From: Anniella stebbinsi
Taxonomy: Eukaryota > Chordata > Lepidosauria > Squamata > Anniellidae
Assembly (NCBI GenBank): GCA_029215795.1
Contig: JARDYH010000007.1
Location: 98,037,263 to 98,101,262, forward strand
Direction: 5' to 3'
Length of the DNA stretch: 64,000 bases
The number at the start of each line of letters is the position of its first letter. Position 1 is the first letter of the stretch. Positions 24,933 to 34,540 of the stretch are shown one piece after another. The notes beneath the pieces are model-generated. The model made no database searches, was not told the DNA's origin, and worked only from the letters and a program-made list of their open reading frames with translations. The translations under genes were made by a program, and so were the position numbers.

Positions 24933-26907
24933 CTGCAAGACAAAAGTTTCCCAATTAAATGATTTCACAAATAGGTTAGGCTTGACCAATGCTGACGAAG
25001 GCTTGACTAGGATTCATTGTATTCTTCAGAATGATAGCATCATATTGTAGTCCACCTGTGTTCTGAAGTCCTTTTCCTTTTTTTCCTCAGAAAGGATAAA
25101 TATGATTGCCATTTGAGTCCTAGTCAGACTGCCCATCTGGCAAGACTAAAAGCAGAACTACACACTGACCTGGATTGGATGACATGATAATCCACTGTGA
25201 GTTAATTAACCCTCAGGGCATCAGGCATGTGTCGTCCATATTATGAATATGCAAGCTCCAGCTGGGGCTTGCTATATCGTCCAAACCCAGGTGGCAGTGG
25301 TTACTTGAGGGTTAAGCAACCCTTGCATAACCCATATAACCTGAGTTCACATAACACACAAGCCATGGCAACCCCCAGCTCTGGCTTACATAGTCATAAT
25401 AGCAGCTGGCACATGCTCCTGGCAGGTAAATTAATCCAAGATGGGCTGTCATGTCATGCAAACTGGCCCATTATGTATAGTTCCACAATTTTGCAGATCT
25501 TTTTTGTTTTACTGAGGCTTTGATTTGAAGGGAGAGACATAGAGGTAAGAAACTTCTTAACCTTTTACCATCAGGCAAATGTCCCACTGAAAATCCATAC
25601 ACACACGCACACACACATACAAAGCTGCTTTTACCCCTGCTCAGTGAAAAGGGGCATTCCCCCCCCCCCCCCGGTCTATTTTTCTGTAGAAATAAATTAA
25701 TTTTGGTGTGGGGGGGGAAGTTTCATAAATTTAATGATGGATAGATGTAAGCGAATATGCTGAAATGTAACCCAGATAAAATGGAGGAACTGTGAGTTGA
25801 AATGCCAGCTGATATAGGTGGAGTTGTAAATTGGTCCTGGTTGGTTTTGCACTCCCCACTGCAGGGCCAGTTTCACAGCTTGAAGATGCTCCTGGATCTG
25901 TTCGTATCTGTGTAGATGATTGTTGAGTTCACACGATATGACATTCTCTGTCGGGGGTGGAATATGTAAAACGGCAGCTGGTATGATGATACCATTAGTA
26001 AATGATACTAACAAGTAGTAACAGTGAAACTGAAGGTACCCAGAGCTTTGGGTTGTTGGAAGTAATTTGAAGGCATAATTCTATGTATGTTTAAACAGAA
26101 AAAAAGTAATTTAATTCCCAGCACGTCCCAGTCAGCATGGCTAGCTGGAGAGATGCTGACAGTTGTAGAATTTTTTTCTGTCTAAACATGCATAGGATTG
26201 CACCCTATGTGTGTAAAGTTTTCAGTCCCTTTCTCTTTTTTCTTAAATGTAAGAGTACATGCCATTGTCTTTAATTTTTACAAGCATTCCAATTAAAAAA
26301 ATAGTACATAATGGCTCAGTTCAGACAACACATTTCTCAGTGGTGGTTTTAGAACTCCACAGTTGAGAAATGTGTTGTCTGGAGGGAAAACTCCACCCCA
26401 CAGTGGAGTGGGGGGTTTTGTCTGTTTGTTTTTATCACTCCAGCCTGATTATCCACACTGTGCAGAGGAGAACTGCTGCACAACCATTGTCGTCTTCCGT
26501 GTTGTGTGGAGGGCTCCGTGGAGTTTCTGGCTCCATCTCTAGCGGCTCCGTCTCTACCCTGGCGCGTGCGTGTGCCTACGAGGGTCCCAGCAGCACCAGG
26601 CGGCGGCGGCGGGGAAAGGGCCGACCTCACCGCCTCTCAGCGGCCGCCCAACCTGCCCACCCAGAGGAGGCCCACGCGGCGGCGGCGGCGGCGAGGAGCC
26701 ACGCTGAGAGCCAAGCGCAGCAGCCGTGCGAGGGGAGGCCCGAGGCCCGCTGGGGGCGCGGCTCTTCCACGCCTCGCAGCGACCCGCGAGAGGCGGTGCG
26801 GCGCCCCTGCCGCGGATCCATGGCCGCGGAAGCCCCTCGGGGCGGCGGCGGCGGCGGCTGGCCCGCCGGCCCGCCCGCCCGCGCTCCCACCCCGCTCTGC
26901 TACGCAC
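24933..26907. other. COX17 intron
   Basis: The intron is 1975 bp, bounded by GTGCGT at the donor and CAG at the acceptor on the minus strand. It contains a CA-rich run (25602-25620), a poly-C run near 25661, a repeat-like stretch at about 26075-26210, the Harbinger-like end at 26313, and the left part of the CpG island. A minus-strand open stretch at 25697-26014 was not recognised. Confidence 0.8.
26313..26420. mobile_element. Harbinger-like MITE end with foldback stem
   Basis: The segment starts GGCTCAGTTCAGACAACACA, preceded by AAT, which resembles the Harbinger termini at 44556 and 52957. A perfect 16-bp stem GACAACACATTTCTCA (26324-26339) pairs with 26364-26379. A matching right end was not found, so the element is probably truncated within the COX17 intron. 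Confidence 0.5.
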
Positions 26908-27041
26908 CAGGCATCGCGCGCCCGCTTCGTCTCGGGACAGGCGCAGCAGGGCTTCAGAGGCGGCGGCGGCGGCGGCGGCGGCAGCTCGGCCTGAGCGGGA
27001 GCTTGGAGACCCGGAGCGTCGCGGGGGGCCAGATGCGACAT
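26908..27041 (-). CDS. COX17: COX17, first coding exon (mitochondrial copper chaperone)
   Basis: COX17 delivers Cu(I) to SCO1 and COX11 for assembly of cytochrome c oxidase. This exon encodes 44 residues plus two bases of a split cysteine codon, ending at a TG/GTGCGT donor. The Cu-binding CC and the first CX9C begin in LKPCCACPETKRARDA, almost identical to human. The start at 27041 (GCCATGT context) gives an N-terminus with a run of eight prolines in place of the human DSNPAPPESQEKK region, about nine residues longer. The upstream same-frame sequence has no better start, but the true start needs transcript support. Confidence 0.93.
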
Positions 27042-27052
27042 GGCTTCCACTG

Positions 27053-27062
27053 GCGCATGCGC
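27053..27062. promoter_or_regulatory. NRF1-type palindromic site at the COX17 start
   Basis: GCGCATGCGC is the perfect core of the NRF1 consensus. It lies 12-21 bp upstream of the COX17 ATG on its coding strand, so probably in the 5' leader or core promoter. NRF1 drives many nuclear genes of the respiratory chain, which fits COX17. Binding is inferred. Confidence 0.65.
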
Positions 27063-27950
27063 AGAGCAGAGCTGCTGCTGCTGCCGCCCCGCCCCCGCCA
27101 CGTCACGTGCTTGCAATGGCCTCGCCCCCTCTCCCCCCCCCCCCCCCGCGACAGCCTGCACGCCAGAGCGTCAAAGGCGATTTCCCACCACCATGGAGAG
27201 GGAAAGACGGTTGTTTCTTCGGAGAGGCGCCACGTCGACTTCAGATTGGATTAATGATAGAGCTAGAATTTGGCGCCGCCTGACCCTGACAGCCAATGAA
27301 TGGGCATAGGCGCGTCTTTTGGGAGGGGGGAGCTGACGGGAGAGGGGCGCCGCGACCTCAGCCATGGGGCAGATGCCGCCGAAATGGGGCCTATGACGCG
27401 AGCGGGCCTCGTTTGGGCAAGGAAAGACCTGCTGCGCCTGCACGTTCTTGCCTCATGCCTCTCAGGGACTGCAAGGCTTGCTCTTTTTCAAAACGTGAAA
27501 GCTGGGACTCTCGCGGGGCCTCTGAGATGGGTGGCGCCGCTGCCGCCCCCGTAGCCTTGTGGCTGCTGCCAGTCAGTGCTAGCAATACTGGGCTAGAAGG
27601 ATGAATGATTTGACTCCTCCTCCTAAGTCGGCTTCCTATGCAGTGGCTCTTGAAAACGCTGCACGGGGACATATCACTAGGCCCTCTCGCTTTCTCTACC
27701 GACGACTTTAGATTTTCCAAGCAAACAACCCCTCCCATATAAAACTCATCTTAGGTTTTCGTGAAATTGCCCCCTCCAGAGGCACAGAGGTGGTTTGTCC
27801 CCGCCTTGCCCTGTAACCAGGGGCAAAGTACCCCACGACCACTCGAGTTTCCCAGAAGCTGAGTCTTGTGTCACTCTATCCAACTCTACCTCTAGTCTAT
27901 GGTGCTAGGCGTGCCAACGAGGCCCCGCCCACCTCTTTCTGGGCTCCGAC

Positions 27951-27964
27951 ATTGCTATGGAAAC
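27951..27964 (+). promoter_or_regulatory. RFX X-box-type site upstream of the CFAP91 start
   Basis: ATTGCTATGGAAAC fits the X-box pattern of two half-sites with a 2-bp spacer (RYYNYY NN RRNRAC). It ends 22 bp before the chosen CFAP91 ATG. RFX factors control cilium genes in animals. The site also contains the alternative in-frame ATG at 27957. Binding is inferred from sequence only. Confidence 0.6.
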
Positions 27965-27986
27965 GGCGGCGGCGCTGGGCGCTGGG

Positions 27987-28086
27987 ATGAGCAGCTCCGT
28001 GACGGTGGCGCCGCGGCCGCTGGGGCACTCTGGAGCCCGGTACCGCAGGGTCATGGCCCCCAACCGGGCCTTCGATTTCCTCTATG
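27987..28086 (+). CDS. CFAP91: CFAP91 (MAATS1), coding exon 1
   Basis: CFAP91 is an axonemal scaffold at the base of radial spokes, needed for motile cilia and sperm flagella. This exon encodes 33 residues plus one base. The start at 27987 gives MSSSVT, alignable to human MSHAVT, and the exon ends PNRAFDFLY at a G/GTAACT donor, matching human SNRAYDFLYD. An in-frame ATG at 27957 would add METAAALGAG, but it sits inside the X-box-type motif and lacks counterpart residues in human. The exon lies in the CpG island and is co-linear with three further exons in this window. Confidence 0.92.
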
Positions 28087-29286
28087 GTAACTAGGAGAGC
28101 CAGGAGTGGGGCTGCCTGGCGAGGGCGGGAACGTTTCTGTACTGATGGCGCAAAGGAGAGCTATAGACTCCCGGTGGCGGCCCTCTTTCCTCCTCTAGAG
28201 AAGACCCTACGGGGAAAGCCATGGGCTTCGGCCCTTTCTGTTCCGTTTTGCTTTGTGGGGATGGGGGGGGGGGGGGGACGCGGACGCTGCTGCCGCCCAA
28301 TCACAGGTACGGATTTCTCCAGCGTTTGTTCCTTTTCGGTACCGGGGTGAGAGAAACCAAGAAGTGTAGATCGAAGTTAACTCGGAAGCCGGTCCATGAA
28401 TCTTCATGAATGAATCACTAACCACTAGTGGAGGCTGGAGGTTCCGATTGCGTTGAGGCTGTGAATCCATTCAGGGTTTCACTGAGAACCAGTAAGAACC
28501 CACTCCCAAAACAGTTCAGCACCTTGGATAGCTCTTTTAGAGTTCTGGCTGGTTTTGACGGAAACCTGGAATGGATTCACCGTCCCAATGAAATAGGAGC
28601 CACCAAGCCTTCATTGGCACTAGCTACTTCCTTGTCTAACTTTGAACAGTTTTCCCCCATAGGCTTAAAACAAGACGGGTACTTGCCAGTTAACTTTCTG
28701 GATACTTCTGATGCCTTTTTTGGAGGGCCCCTCTCTCCTTGGGTTAGCTCACAGTGGCTCTGTTATTCCTCTGCTGATATTTCTTCTCCCGTCATAAAAT
28801 ATTCAGACAATGAGGACAAATGTAGGCTTTACAAAATAATATTAAAAAGTAAAATTGTAGAGTACTTGCCTGTAAGAACTCATAACTAGGGGTGTGCACG
28901 GACCCCCCCGGATCGGATCGGGACCCGGATCGGGATCTCCAATTTTGTCACGGATCGGTTCGGACAAAATCGGAGGCCCCCCGGACCGGATCGAGTACGA
29001 TCCCGATCCAAAAATCGGAAATTTTTGGATCGGCCGCCATTTTTCCCCCCATAGACTTGCATTGCAATGCAAGTCTATGAGGAAAAAATGGCGGCGGGTG
29101 GGTGAGGGGGGCCTAACTCCCTCCCCCCCCAGGGCCGTCCGCTGTGGACGGCCCCGGCAGGTAAGCCCCCTCCCCCGCGCTCCCTACCCCCCCTGGGGCC
29201 GTCCGCTTCCATCCGCTGGCGCCCGCGGGCGCCAGCGGATAGAAGCGGACGGCTCCGGGGGGGGTAAGCCCCCTTACCCGCCACTG

Positions 29287-29467
29287 CTTACCTTTTAGGG
29301 CCGTTCGCTCCCGTCCGGCGCCGGCGGCTAAAGGCCAGCCGGCTTTGCGGCTTGCTCTCGAGTAGCGCGCCGGGTAATCACCCGGCGCGCCACCCTGGAG
29401 CAAGCCGCGGAGCCCGCTGGTAGTAGCCGCCGGCGTCGGACGGGAGCGGACGGGCCGGAAAGGTAAG
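29287..29467. repeat. Long palindrome unit A in MITE copy 2
   Basis: A 181-bp inverted repeat runs from CTTACC to GGTAAG with its centre near 29376 (GGGTAATCACCC). Most positions pair across the centre; mismatches cluster where the left arm reads CTAAAGGCCAGC. Confidence 0.85.
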
Positions 29468-29518
29468 GGTCCCCCTCCCCCCTCCGCGCGCCCCCTCCTC
29501 CCCTCCACGCACCCCCTG

Positions 29519-29703
29519 CTTACCTTCCCGGCCCGTCCGCTCCCGTCCGGCGCCGGCGGCTACTACCAGCGGGCTCCGCGGCCTGCTCTCGAGTAGCGCG
29601 CCGGGTGATGACATCACCCGGCGCGCCACCCTGGAGTAGGCCGCGGAGCCTGCTGGTAGTAGCCGCCGGCGCCGGACGGGAGCGGACGGGCCGGAAAGGT
29701 AAG
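29519..29703. repeat. Long palindrome unit B in MITE copy 2
   Basis: A 185-bp inverted repeat bounded by CTTACC and GGTAAG, centred at 29611 in GGGTGATGACATCACCC, is nearly perfect over its length. It is a tandem paralogue of unit A. Confidence 0.88.
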
Positions 29704-30107
29704 CGCCCCCCTCCTCCCCCCGCGCTGTCCACTTTCATCGGCGGGCGCCCGCAGGCGCCCGCCAATGGAAGCGGCGGTGGGCGCCAGTGGGCGCCCGCCG
29801 ATCCGCCGAACAGGTTCGGAGCCTTTTCGGACCGGTTCGGATTGGATCGGCCGATCCAGCTGTTGGATCGGAAATCGGATAATTTATCCGATTTCCCACT
29901 GGACCGGACTCGGATCGTGGATCGGGTCCGATCCAGTGCACATCCCTACTCATAACCCACCTAGTGCTTTCCTGGTGAAATCAATGTCGAACGTTATAGC
30001 TTGAGCGTGAAAGACGCCAAAGAGAAAAAATGATATGAGAAGAACAGCTGCAACAGCGTAACAAGGTAATCAGAAAACCTTTAGCACAATATTTAAATCC
30101 TTTTCTT

Positions 30108-30660
30108 TTGCCAGTGGTATCATCAGCAAGCTCATATATTAAAGACACAAGACACTTCATCCAACAAACAGGGTCTGAATATAGACTCCAATACATGCCT
30201 ATGGAGTTCAACTCATTATATATGTTGATTTCACATGAGGACTCCAGACTTAGAGTACAAGAGGTCTTGAATTCCCATACTATGGATCATCCTCTTACAC
30301 ATTTTCTTGTGGATATACTAGATGTTGTTTTAGAAAAGAATTATTTTTGATTGATAAACATTATTTTCTTCAAATTAAGGGAGTAGCTCCAGCTGCCCCC
30401 AGCATTGCCAATCTCTACATGCCAGCACTGGAAAATTCCACCATTCTCAATGCAGCAGTCAATCCATACAGACAGCATTTTCAATACTATGGACGTTTTA
30501 TTGATGACATCTTTGTAGTGTTCACACAAATTACTACGTTGGACAATTTTTTTCTCTTGGATCGACTCCATTGATGTAAACATTAAATTCACTTGCCGCA
30601 AGGATTCTTCTGAAATTGCTTTTTTGGACATTATGATTTATATAGTCACGGGCATCGTGT
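30108..30660 (+). pseudogene. PLE reverse transcriptase fragment
   Basis: MEFNSLYMLISHEDSRLRVQ resembles the PLE motif with SLYT and IPH. FLVDILDVVLEKNYF, then a frame change, FLQIKGVAPAAPSIANLYM and YYGRFIDDIFVVF follow, the last holding the catalytic aspartate pair. PLE RTs are related to telomerase. At least one frameshift near 30350 and a later stop disable it. Confidence 0.8.
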
Positions 30661-31042
30661 GCAAAACCTACGTATAAAAATTCCATTTTACTTTTTTCAA
30701 GTCATCACCCCAGGCACCTCAAAATAAATCTTCCCTGTGGCCAATTTTTGTTCCTCAAAGGAAACAGTGCATCTGAGTGTTTGGACAGAGGTTATCCCAA
30801 ATATATATAGATCCAGAGCACATTTAATCAAGAGGCAGTCCTTGTTTCAGTCGTAAACAAGAACTAACAGATTATTCTGGTCTCTGGAATTCAGCTATTT
30901 GTCAAAAATATTTTTATTTACATTATTTACAAACATTGGCATTTGGTTCAAATATCTGGGTTGCAGTAGTTGTCCCCCCCACATTGTGGGGTTCCGTAGG
31001 ACTCCAAATCTGGGCAATAAATTGGTCCATATTGATGTTCTT

Positions 31043-31440
31043 CATAGAATCATTGAATAGTAGAGTTGGAAGGGGCCTATAAGGCCAACGAGTCCAACCT
31101 CCTGCTCAATGCAGGAATCTACCTTAAAGCATCCCTGACCCTGACAGATGGTTGTCCAGCTGCCTCTTGAATGCCTCTAATGTGGGAGAGCCCACCACCT
31201 CCCTAGGTCATTGGTTCCATTGTCGTCTTGGTCTCACAGTCAGGATGTTTTTCCTGATGTCGAGCTGGAATCTGGCTTCCTGTAACTTGAGCCCATTATT
31301 CCATGTCCTGCATTCTGGGTTGATCGACAAGAGATCCTGGCCCTCCTCTGTGTGACAACCTTTCAAGTATTTGAAGAGTGCTAGCACGTTTCCCCTCAAT
31401 CTTCTCTTCTCTTCTCCAGGCTAAACATGCCTAGTTCTTC
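31043..31440 (-). mobile_element. CR1 3' end (5'-truncated)
   Basis: Reading on minus, sequence runs from GGCATGTTTAGCCTGGAG through the TTGTCACACAGAGGAGGG block to GTTGGACTCGTTGGCC and the terminal ATTCTATGA-type units at 31043. It closely matches the plus-strand copy at 32423. Confidence 0.9.
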
Positions 31441-31712
31441 TTCGTGATCTCTGTGCATCACACTTATGGGCTCCCGCCGGTGCAGAGTCCCGTTCAGAAA
31501 ACTTATATAGCTGGGCTTTTTGGCGGGAACCCTCCCCCACCATCCTACTGCGCATGCTCCGCTGGGTTCCCGCTTACCTCGGGTTTTTTTACTGCCGTGC
31601 TGAGTGCCTCGCGGGAGACTTCGTGTTTGTTCTTCGGGAGCGATTCTGTTCATATATCTATAAAAATAGAATAGACTAGTTAGTATATAGTTAGGTTTTA
31701 GTTCTTTCTTTC

Positions 31713-31716
<4 letters not shown>

Positions 31717-31748
<32 letters not shown>
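31717..31748. repeat. (AT)n microsatellite
   Basis: About 16 uninterrupted AT units lie within the DIRS leader. Confidence 0.95.
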
Positions 31749-31752
<4 letters not shown>

Positions 31753-31815
31753 CAATATATTATTTATTACTTAGATTAAGTTGAGGTACGACTTTGGTCA
31801 TTAGCTTAAGCGTTA

Positions 31816-32422
31816 GTGTTGCCGCTTATGGCGCAGCCTGCAGGATTCAAAAAATGCAATTGTTGTAAGGCTAAATTGCCTCTTATGGACAGCCATTCCT
31901 TGTGTCTAGTCTGCTTGGGGGAGTCGCATATTGTAGAGGCGTGCTCCCATTGCATGAGCCTTTCCAGACAAGCTCGTTGGAATCGGGCAGACAGACTCAG
32001 GGCGTTGTTGTGGAAAAAGGCCCTGGAGGCTGTGGATACCCCTCGAGTTTCCACAATGCCTCAGCCCATTGCTGTTCCTGAAGAGCGTGGGTCTTTACCT
32101 GTAAGCCACTCGGATCCTCCCTCGCCTGGCGCTCCTCGGCCATGTCTATGGCTAAGAAGCGTGCCAAAAAGTCTAAAGAGACTCATTTGGAGACCACCCA
32201 TCAGAAAAAGAAAGTTAAATTGAAAAATTTAGAGAAGACTGCGAAGAATCGTCCAGCGTCGGTACAGACGTTGGTACCGACTCCTTCGGTACCGATCCCT
32301 CCACAGCCACCTTCGATACCAACATCTTCAGTCCCGGCTTCTCCCCAACCGACCCATGCTCCGACGCCACCGCCCGTAGAATTATTCACTCCGGTACCAC
32401 AACCACGCTCGATGTCGGAAGG
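31816..32422 (+). pseudogene. DIRS gag-like N-terminal part
   Basis: The frame carries a cysteine-rich zinc-binding pattern KKCNCCKAKLPLMDSHSLCL followed by CLGESHIVEACSHCMSLS, the usual start of DIRS ORF1, then a charged stretch and, in another frame, a lysine-rich and proline/threonine-rich region. It is truncated by the CR1 insertion at 32423. Confidence 0.7.
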
Positions 32423-32800
32423 GGCATGCTTAGCCTGGAGAAGAGAAGACTGAGGGGAGAGATGATAGCATTCTTCAAATACTTGAAAGGTTGTCACACA
32501 GAAGAGGGCCAGGATCTCTTCTCGATCAACCTAGAATGCAGGACGTGGAATAATAGGCTCAAGTTACAGGAAGCCAGATTCCAGCTCGACATCGGGAAAA
32601 TCTTCCTAACTGTTAGAGCAGTACGACAATGGAACCAATTAACTAGGGAGGTTGTGGGCTGTCCCACACTAGAGGCTTTCAAGAGGCAGCTGGATAGCCA
32701 TCTGTCAGGTATTCTTTAAGGTGGATTCCTGCATTGAGCAGTGGGTTGGACTCGATGGCCTTATAGGCCTCTTCCAACTCTACTATTCTATGATTCTATA
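32423..32800 (+). mobile_element. CR1 3' end (5'-truncated)
   Basis: It starts GCATGCTTAGCCTGGAG and ends ATTCTATGATTCTATA. An open frame (32426-32719) preserves the end of CR1 RT (FKYLKGCHTEEGQDLFSI, AVRQWNQLTREVV). Low decay suggests a young insertion. Confidence 0.9.
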
Positions 32801-34144
32801 AGCCCTAACTTGGTGGAACAATGTAGGTTGCACATGAAGGAGGTCCATGATTTGAAATCAGGATATAGCCCCTTCGTAGAAATGGTGAGGAGGGCTCCCC
32901 TGCTCAGATGTGCCATCTGAGTACCAGGGAGTGCTGGTGTTGCTATTATTATTATTATTATTATTACTACTACGGATACTTATATACCTCTAGGCAGTTT
33001 ACATATACGTTGTACCGGTGCTGCACCACCATATTCAAGCTATTGCATCTGTGCGCAATGTATCCATGGTGTACCCATTATTCCACTGGCATTAGCAGGG
33101 CTTCCTCCTTATCCTGCGGCCCCTCAGCCAGCATAACATGACTGTAGATTGTGCCCTAAAACAGGCATTCTTTCCTTTGTGGATATCAATGGGGAGTATC
33201 TCTTCCAAAATGATGCCTACTGCTGTGATTTGTGCATAATTAAAAAAAACAAAAAATAGTGCTTTTTGCCTTTACAACTGTTGTTTTTCTGATATACAAA
33301 TGCATACCAAACTAACAAATGAATTGACTAATAGTCCAATTTTCTACATATTTACTCAGAAGGTAAGTCCTACTGTGCCCAATGAAACATGCTCTCTAGG
33401 AAGTGTGTTTAGGATTGCAGGTTAATATTCTTACAATTAATGAATTAAGATTTATCTAACTGTCATTATAGCCCTTTCACAATAGCTCACTTTTCAAGTA
33501 TTGCACAAGAATTGTGAAAACAGGAAGGCAAACCCCATTGCACTTCCTGTTGTGCCTGTCATGTGGGAAAATGCTAGTCTCTAAATCCCTAAGGGTGGTA
33601 TGGCAAAGTTTCCTTTGCAAGCATAATTTGAACTGGTGATTTTTACCTCTTTTATGAAAATGTATGCAAAGTTATTTCCAACATAATAATAAACTTCGTG
33701 ATTCACATAGTAGGCAGGGTCTACACTACTGTTTTAAAATGGTTTATAACAGGAGTGACAAGCGTTGGGGCCCAGGACACACTCCACATACAGTTTTCAA
33801 ACTGTTTTCAAAGTGTCATATCCTGCTTCGTATAGATCTGGCCATGCTTTATGCTGTGCTATAGAAGCTGGTCTAGTACCAAAGAACAACTTGCCTTCTA
33901 GCAGCTTGATAGCAGTGCAAACAGTTGCATGGAACTGTCTGTTGGCATTTTGTCTTCATTTTTGTGTGCTTAAAAAGCTCTTTAAGCACTGAACAGCATC
34001 CTGCTGATTTGCAATTTTTGGGGGGGTTGGTTTAATTTTTATCTACTGATTAGACTATGAGCTAGCACAAGTTCAAACAGGTTTACATAGGCTATTGGTC
34101 CCTTCCAAAATGTATATTTTTCCATTTGTTTATATGTATTTTAG
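32801..34144. other. Rest of CFAP91 intron 1 before exon 2, mostly unique
   Basis: A (TTA)n run lies at 32944-32967 beside a short L2-like tail. A dispersed repeat sits at 33345-33425. I see no conserved coding sequence. The T-rich tract before the exon 2 acceptor is at about 34120-34144. Confidence 0.5.
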
Positions 34145-34221
34145 ATCCGTTATATATGCTATCAAGTGAGAGAGACCACGCACAGGCAACTGTCCAGGCT
34201 CATCTAATGCATGATGAAATG
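34145..34221 (+). CDS. CFAP91: CFAP91, coding exon 2
   Basis: This 77-bp exon lies between a TTTTAG acceptor and an ATG/GTAGGT donor. With one base from exon 1 it encodes 26 residues, DPLYMLSSERDHAQATVQAH then LMHDEM, matching human [20 protein letters not shown]. It ends in phase 0. It is too short to show as an open frame of its own and was found by homology and splice sites. Confidence 0.92.
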
Positions 34222-34394
34222 GTAGGTGATTATAGTCTGATATGGTTCTTATATAACCTTTCTTTCATATTTGTGCAAAAAATACATTTGCTATGACCAG
34301 GAACAAAAGAAAGATTTCAAAGACAGGACATCATTTATACATAATGCCAAAACTGATGCCTGTCATTCTGCCAGCCCAATGATGCTGAGTCCTT

Positions 34395-34540
34395 GAGTGG
34401 GTGGTTGCAGGCCAGCTCTAGGCACTCTTGGATGAGATTGATTATCTGGATCCACGTCAGTCAGGTTTCAGGCGTGGCTTTGGTGTGGAAACAGCCTGTG
34501 CTGGGAGAAAGACGGGGAGTGTGACTGTTGATTCTCCTTG
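34395..34540 (+). mobile_element. L2 RT fragment
   Basis: Nucleotides such as GATGAGATTGATTATCTGGA, CAGTCAGGTTTCAGGC and GTTGATTCTCCTTGA match, in sense orientation, the L2 RT region encoding the LDETDYLDPFQSGF-type motif in the 14.6-15.9 kb copy. It is a short fragment. Confidence 0.6.

Larger units (their letters stand above)
26520..28140. promoter_or_regulatory. CpG island, shared COX17/CFAP91 promoter region
   Basis: Base composition switches to very CpG-dense sequence from about 26520 and back near 28140. It spans COX17 exon 1 (minus), the 945-bp gap and CFAP91 exon 1 (plus). Visible elements include a CACGTCACGTGC stretch with an E-box near 27100, an inverted-CCAAT-type AGCCAATGAA near 27291, GC boxes, the NRF1-type and X-box-type sites listed separately, and GGC-triplet runs. 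No TATA box is evident, as usual for such promoters. Long frames in this region on both strands are composition artefacts. Confidence 0.8.
28887..29948. mobile_element. hAT-like MITE, copy 2 (two large palindromes)
   Basis: Ends are TAGGGGTGTGCAC and GTGCACATCCCTA with a perfect 8-bp target duplication CTCATAAC (28879-28886 and 29949-29956). GATC-rich ends flank a core of about 80% GC or more, with smaller inverted repeats at 29133-29155 and 29200-29255 and two near-perfect long palindromes listed separately. It is non-coding and CpG-dense, inserted in the PLE of CFAP91 intron 1. Confidence 0.88.
28430..31040 (+). mobile_element. Penelope-like element (PLE), interrupted by a hAT-like MITE
   Basis: An upstream open stretch (28428-28886) is followed, after the MITE and its target duplication, by PLE RT sequence (30108-30660). 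No GIY-YIG endonuclease follows, so the 3' part is missing. It sits in CFAP91 intron 1 on the sense strand. The 5' boundary is uncertain, and the first 60-70 bp may be a different repeat. Confidence 0.7.
31441..32422 (+). mobile_element. DIRS retrotransposon fragment (terminal repeat and gag start)
   Basis: The left part (31441-31660) matches the terminal repeats at 42065 and 59150: TTCTTC, GTGATCTCTGTGCATCACAC, GGGCTC, AGCTGGGC and GGCGGGAACCCTCCCCCACC. A long AT run (31717-31748) precedes the gag start. The element is cut by a CR1 copy at 32423, and RT sequence was not found beyond it. Confidence 0.75.

Noticed and set aside
26370..27309. Several long frames on both strands in the CpG island (up to 294 codons)
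   Set aside because: They follow from low stop-codon frequency in GC-rich DNA. Only the COX17 exon has homologous residues and splice signals.
27957..27989. Upstream in-frame ATG as the CFAP91 start
   Set aside because: MSSSVT at 27987 aligns with the human start, while the added METAAALGAG has no counterpart and the ATG lies in an X-box-type motif. Kept as an alternative.
28428..28889. A 153-codon frame considered as a host exon in CFAP91 intron 1
   Set aside because: It is interrupted by the MITE with a target duplication and followed by PLE RT in the same orientation, so it is more likely the PLE N-terminal region. Homology was not confirmed.
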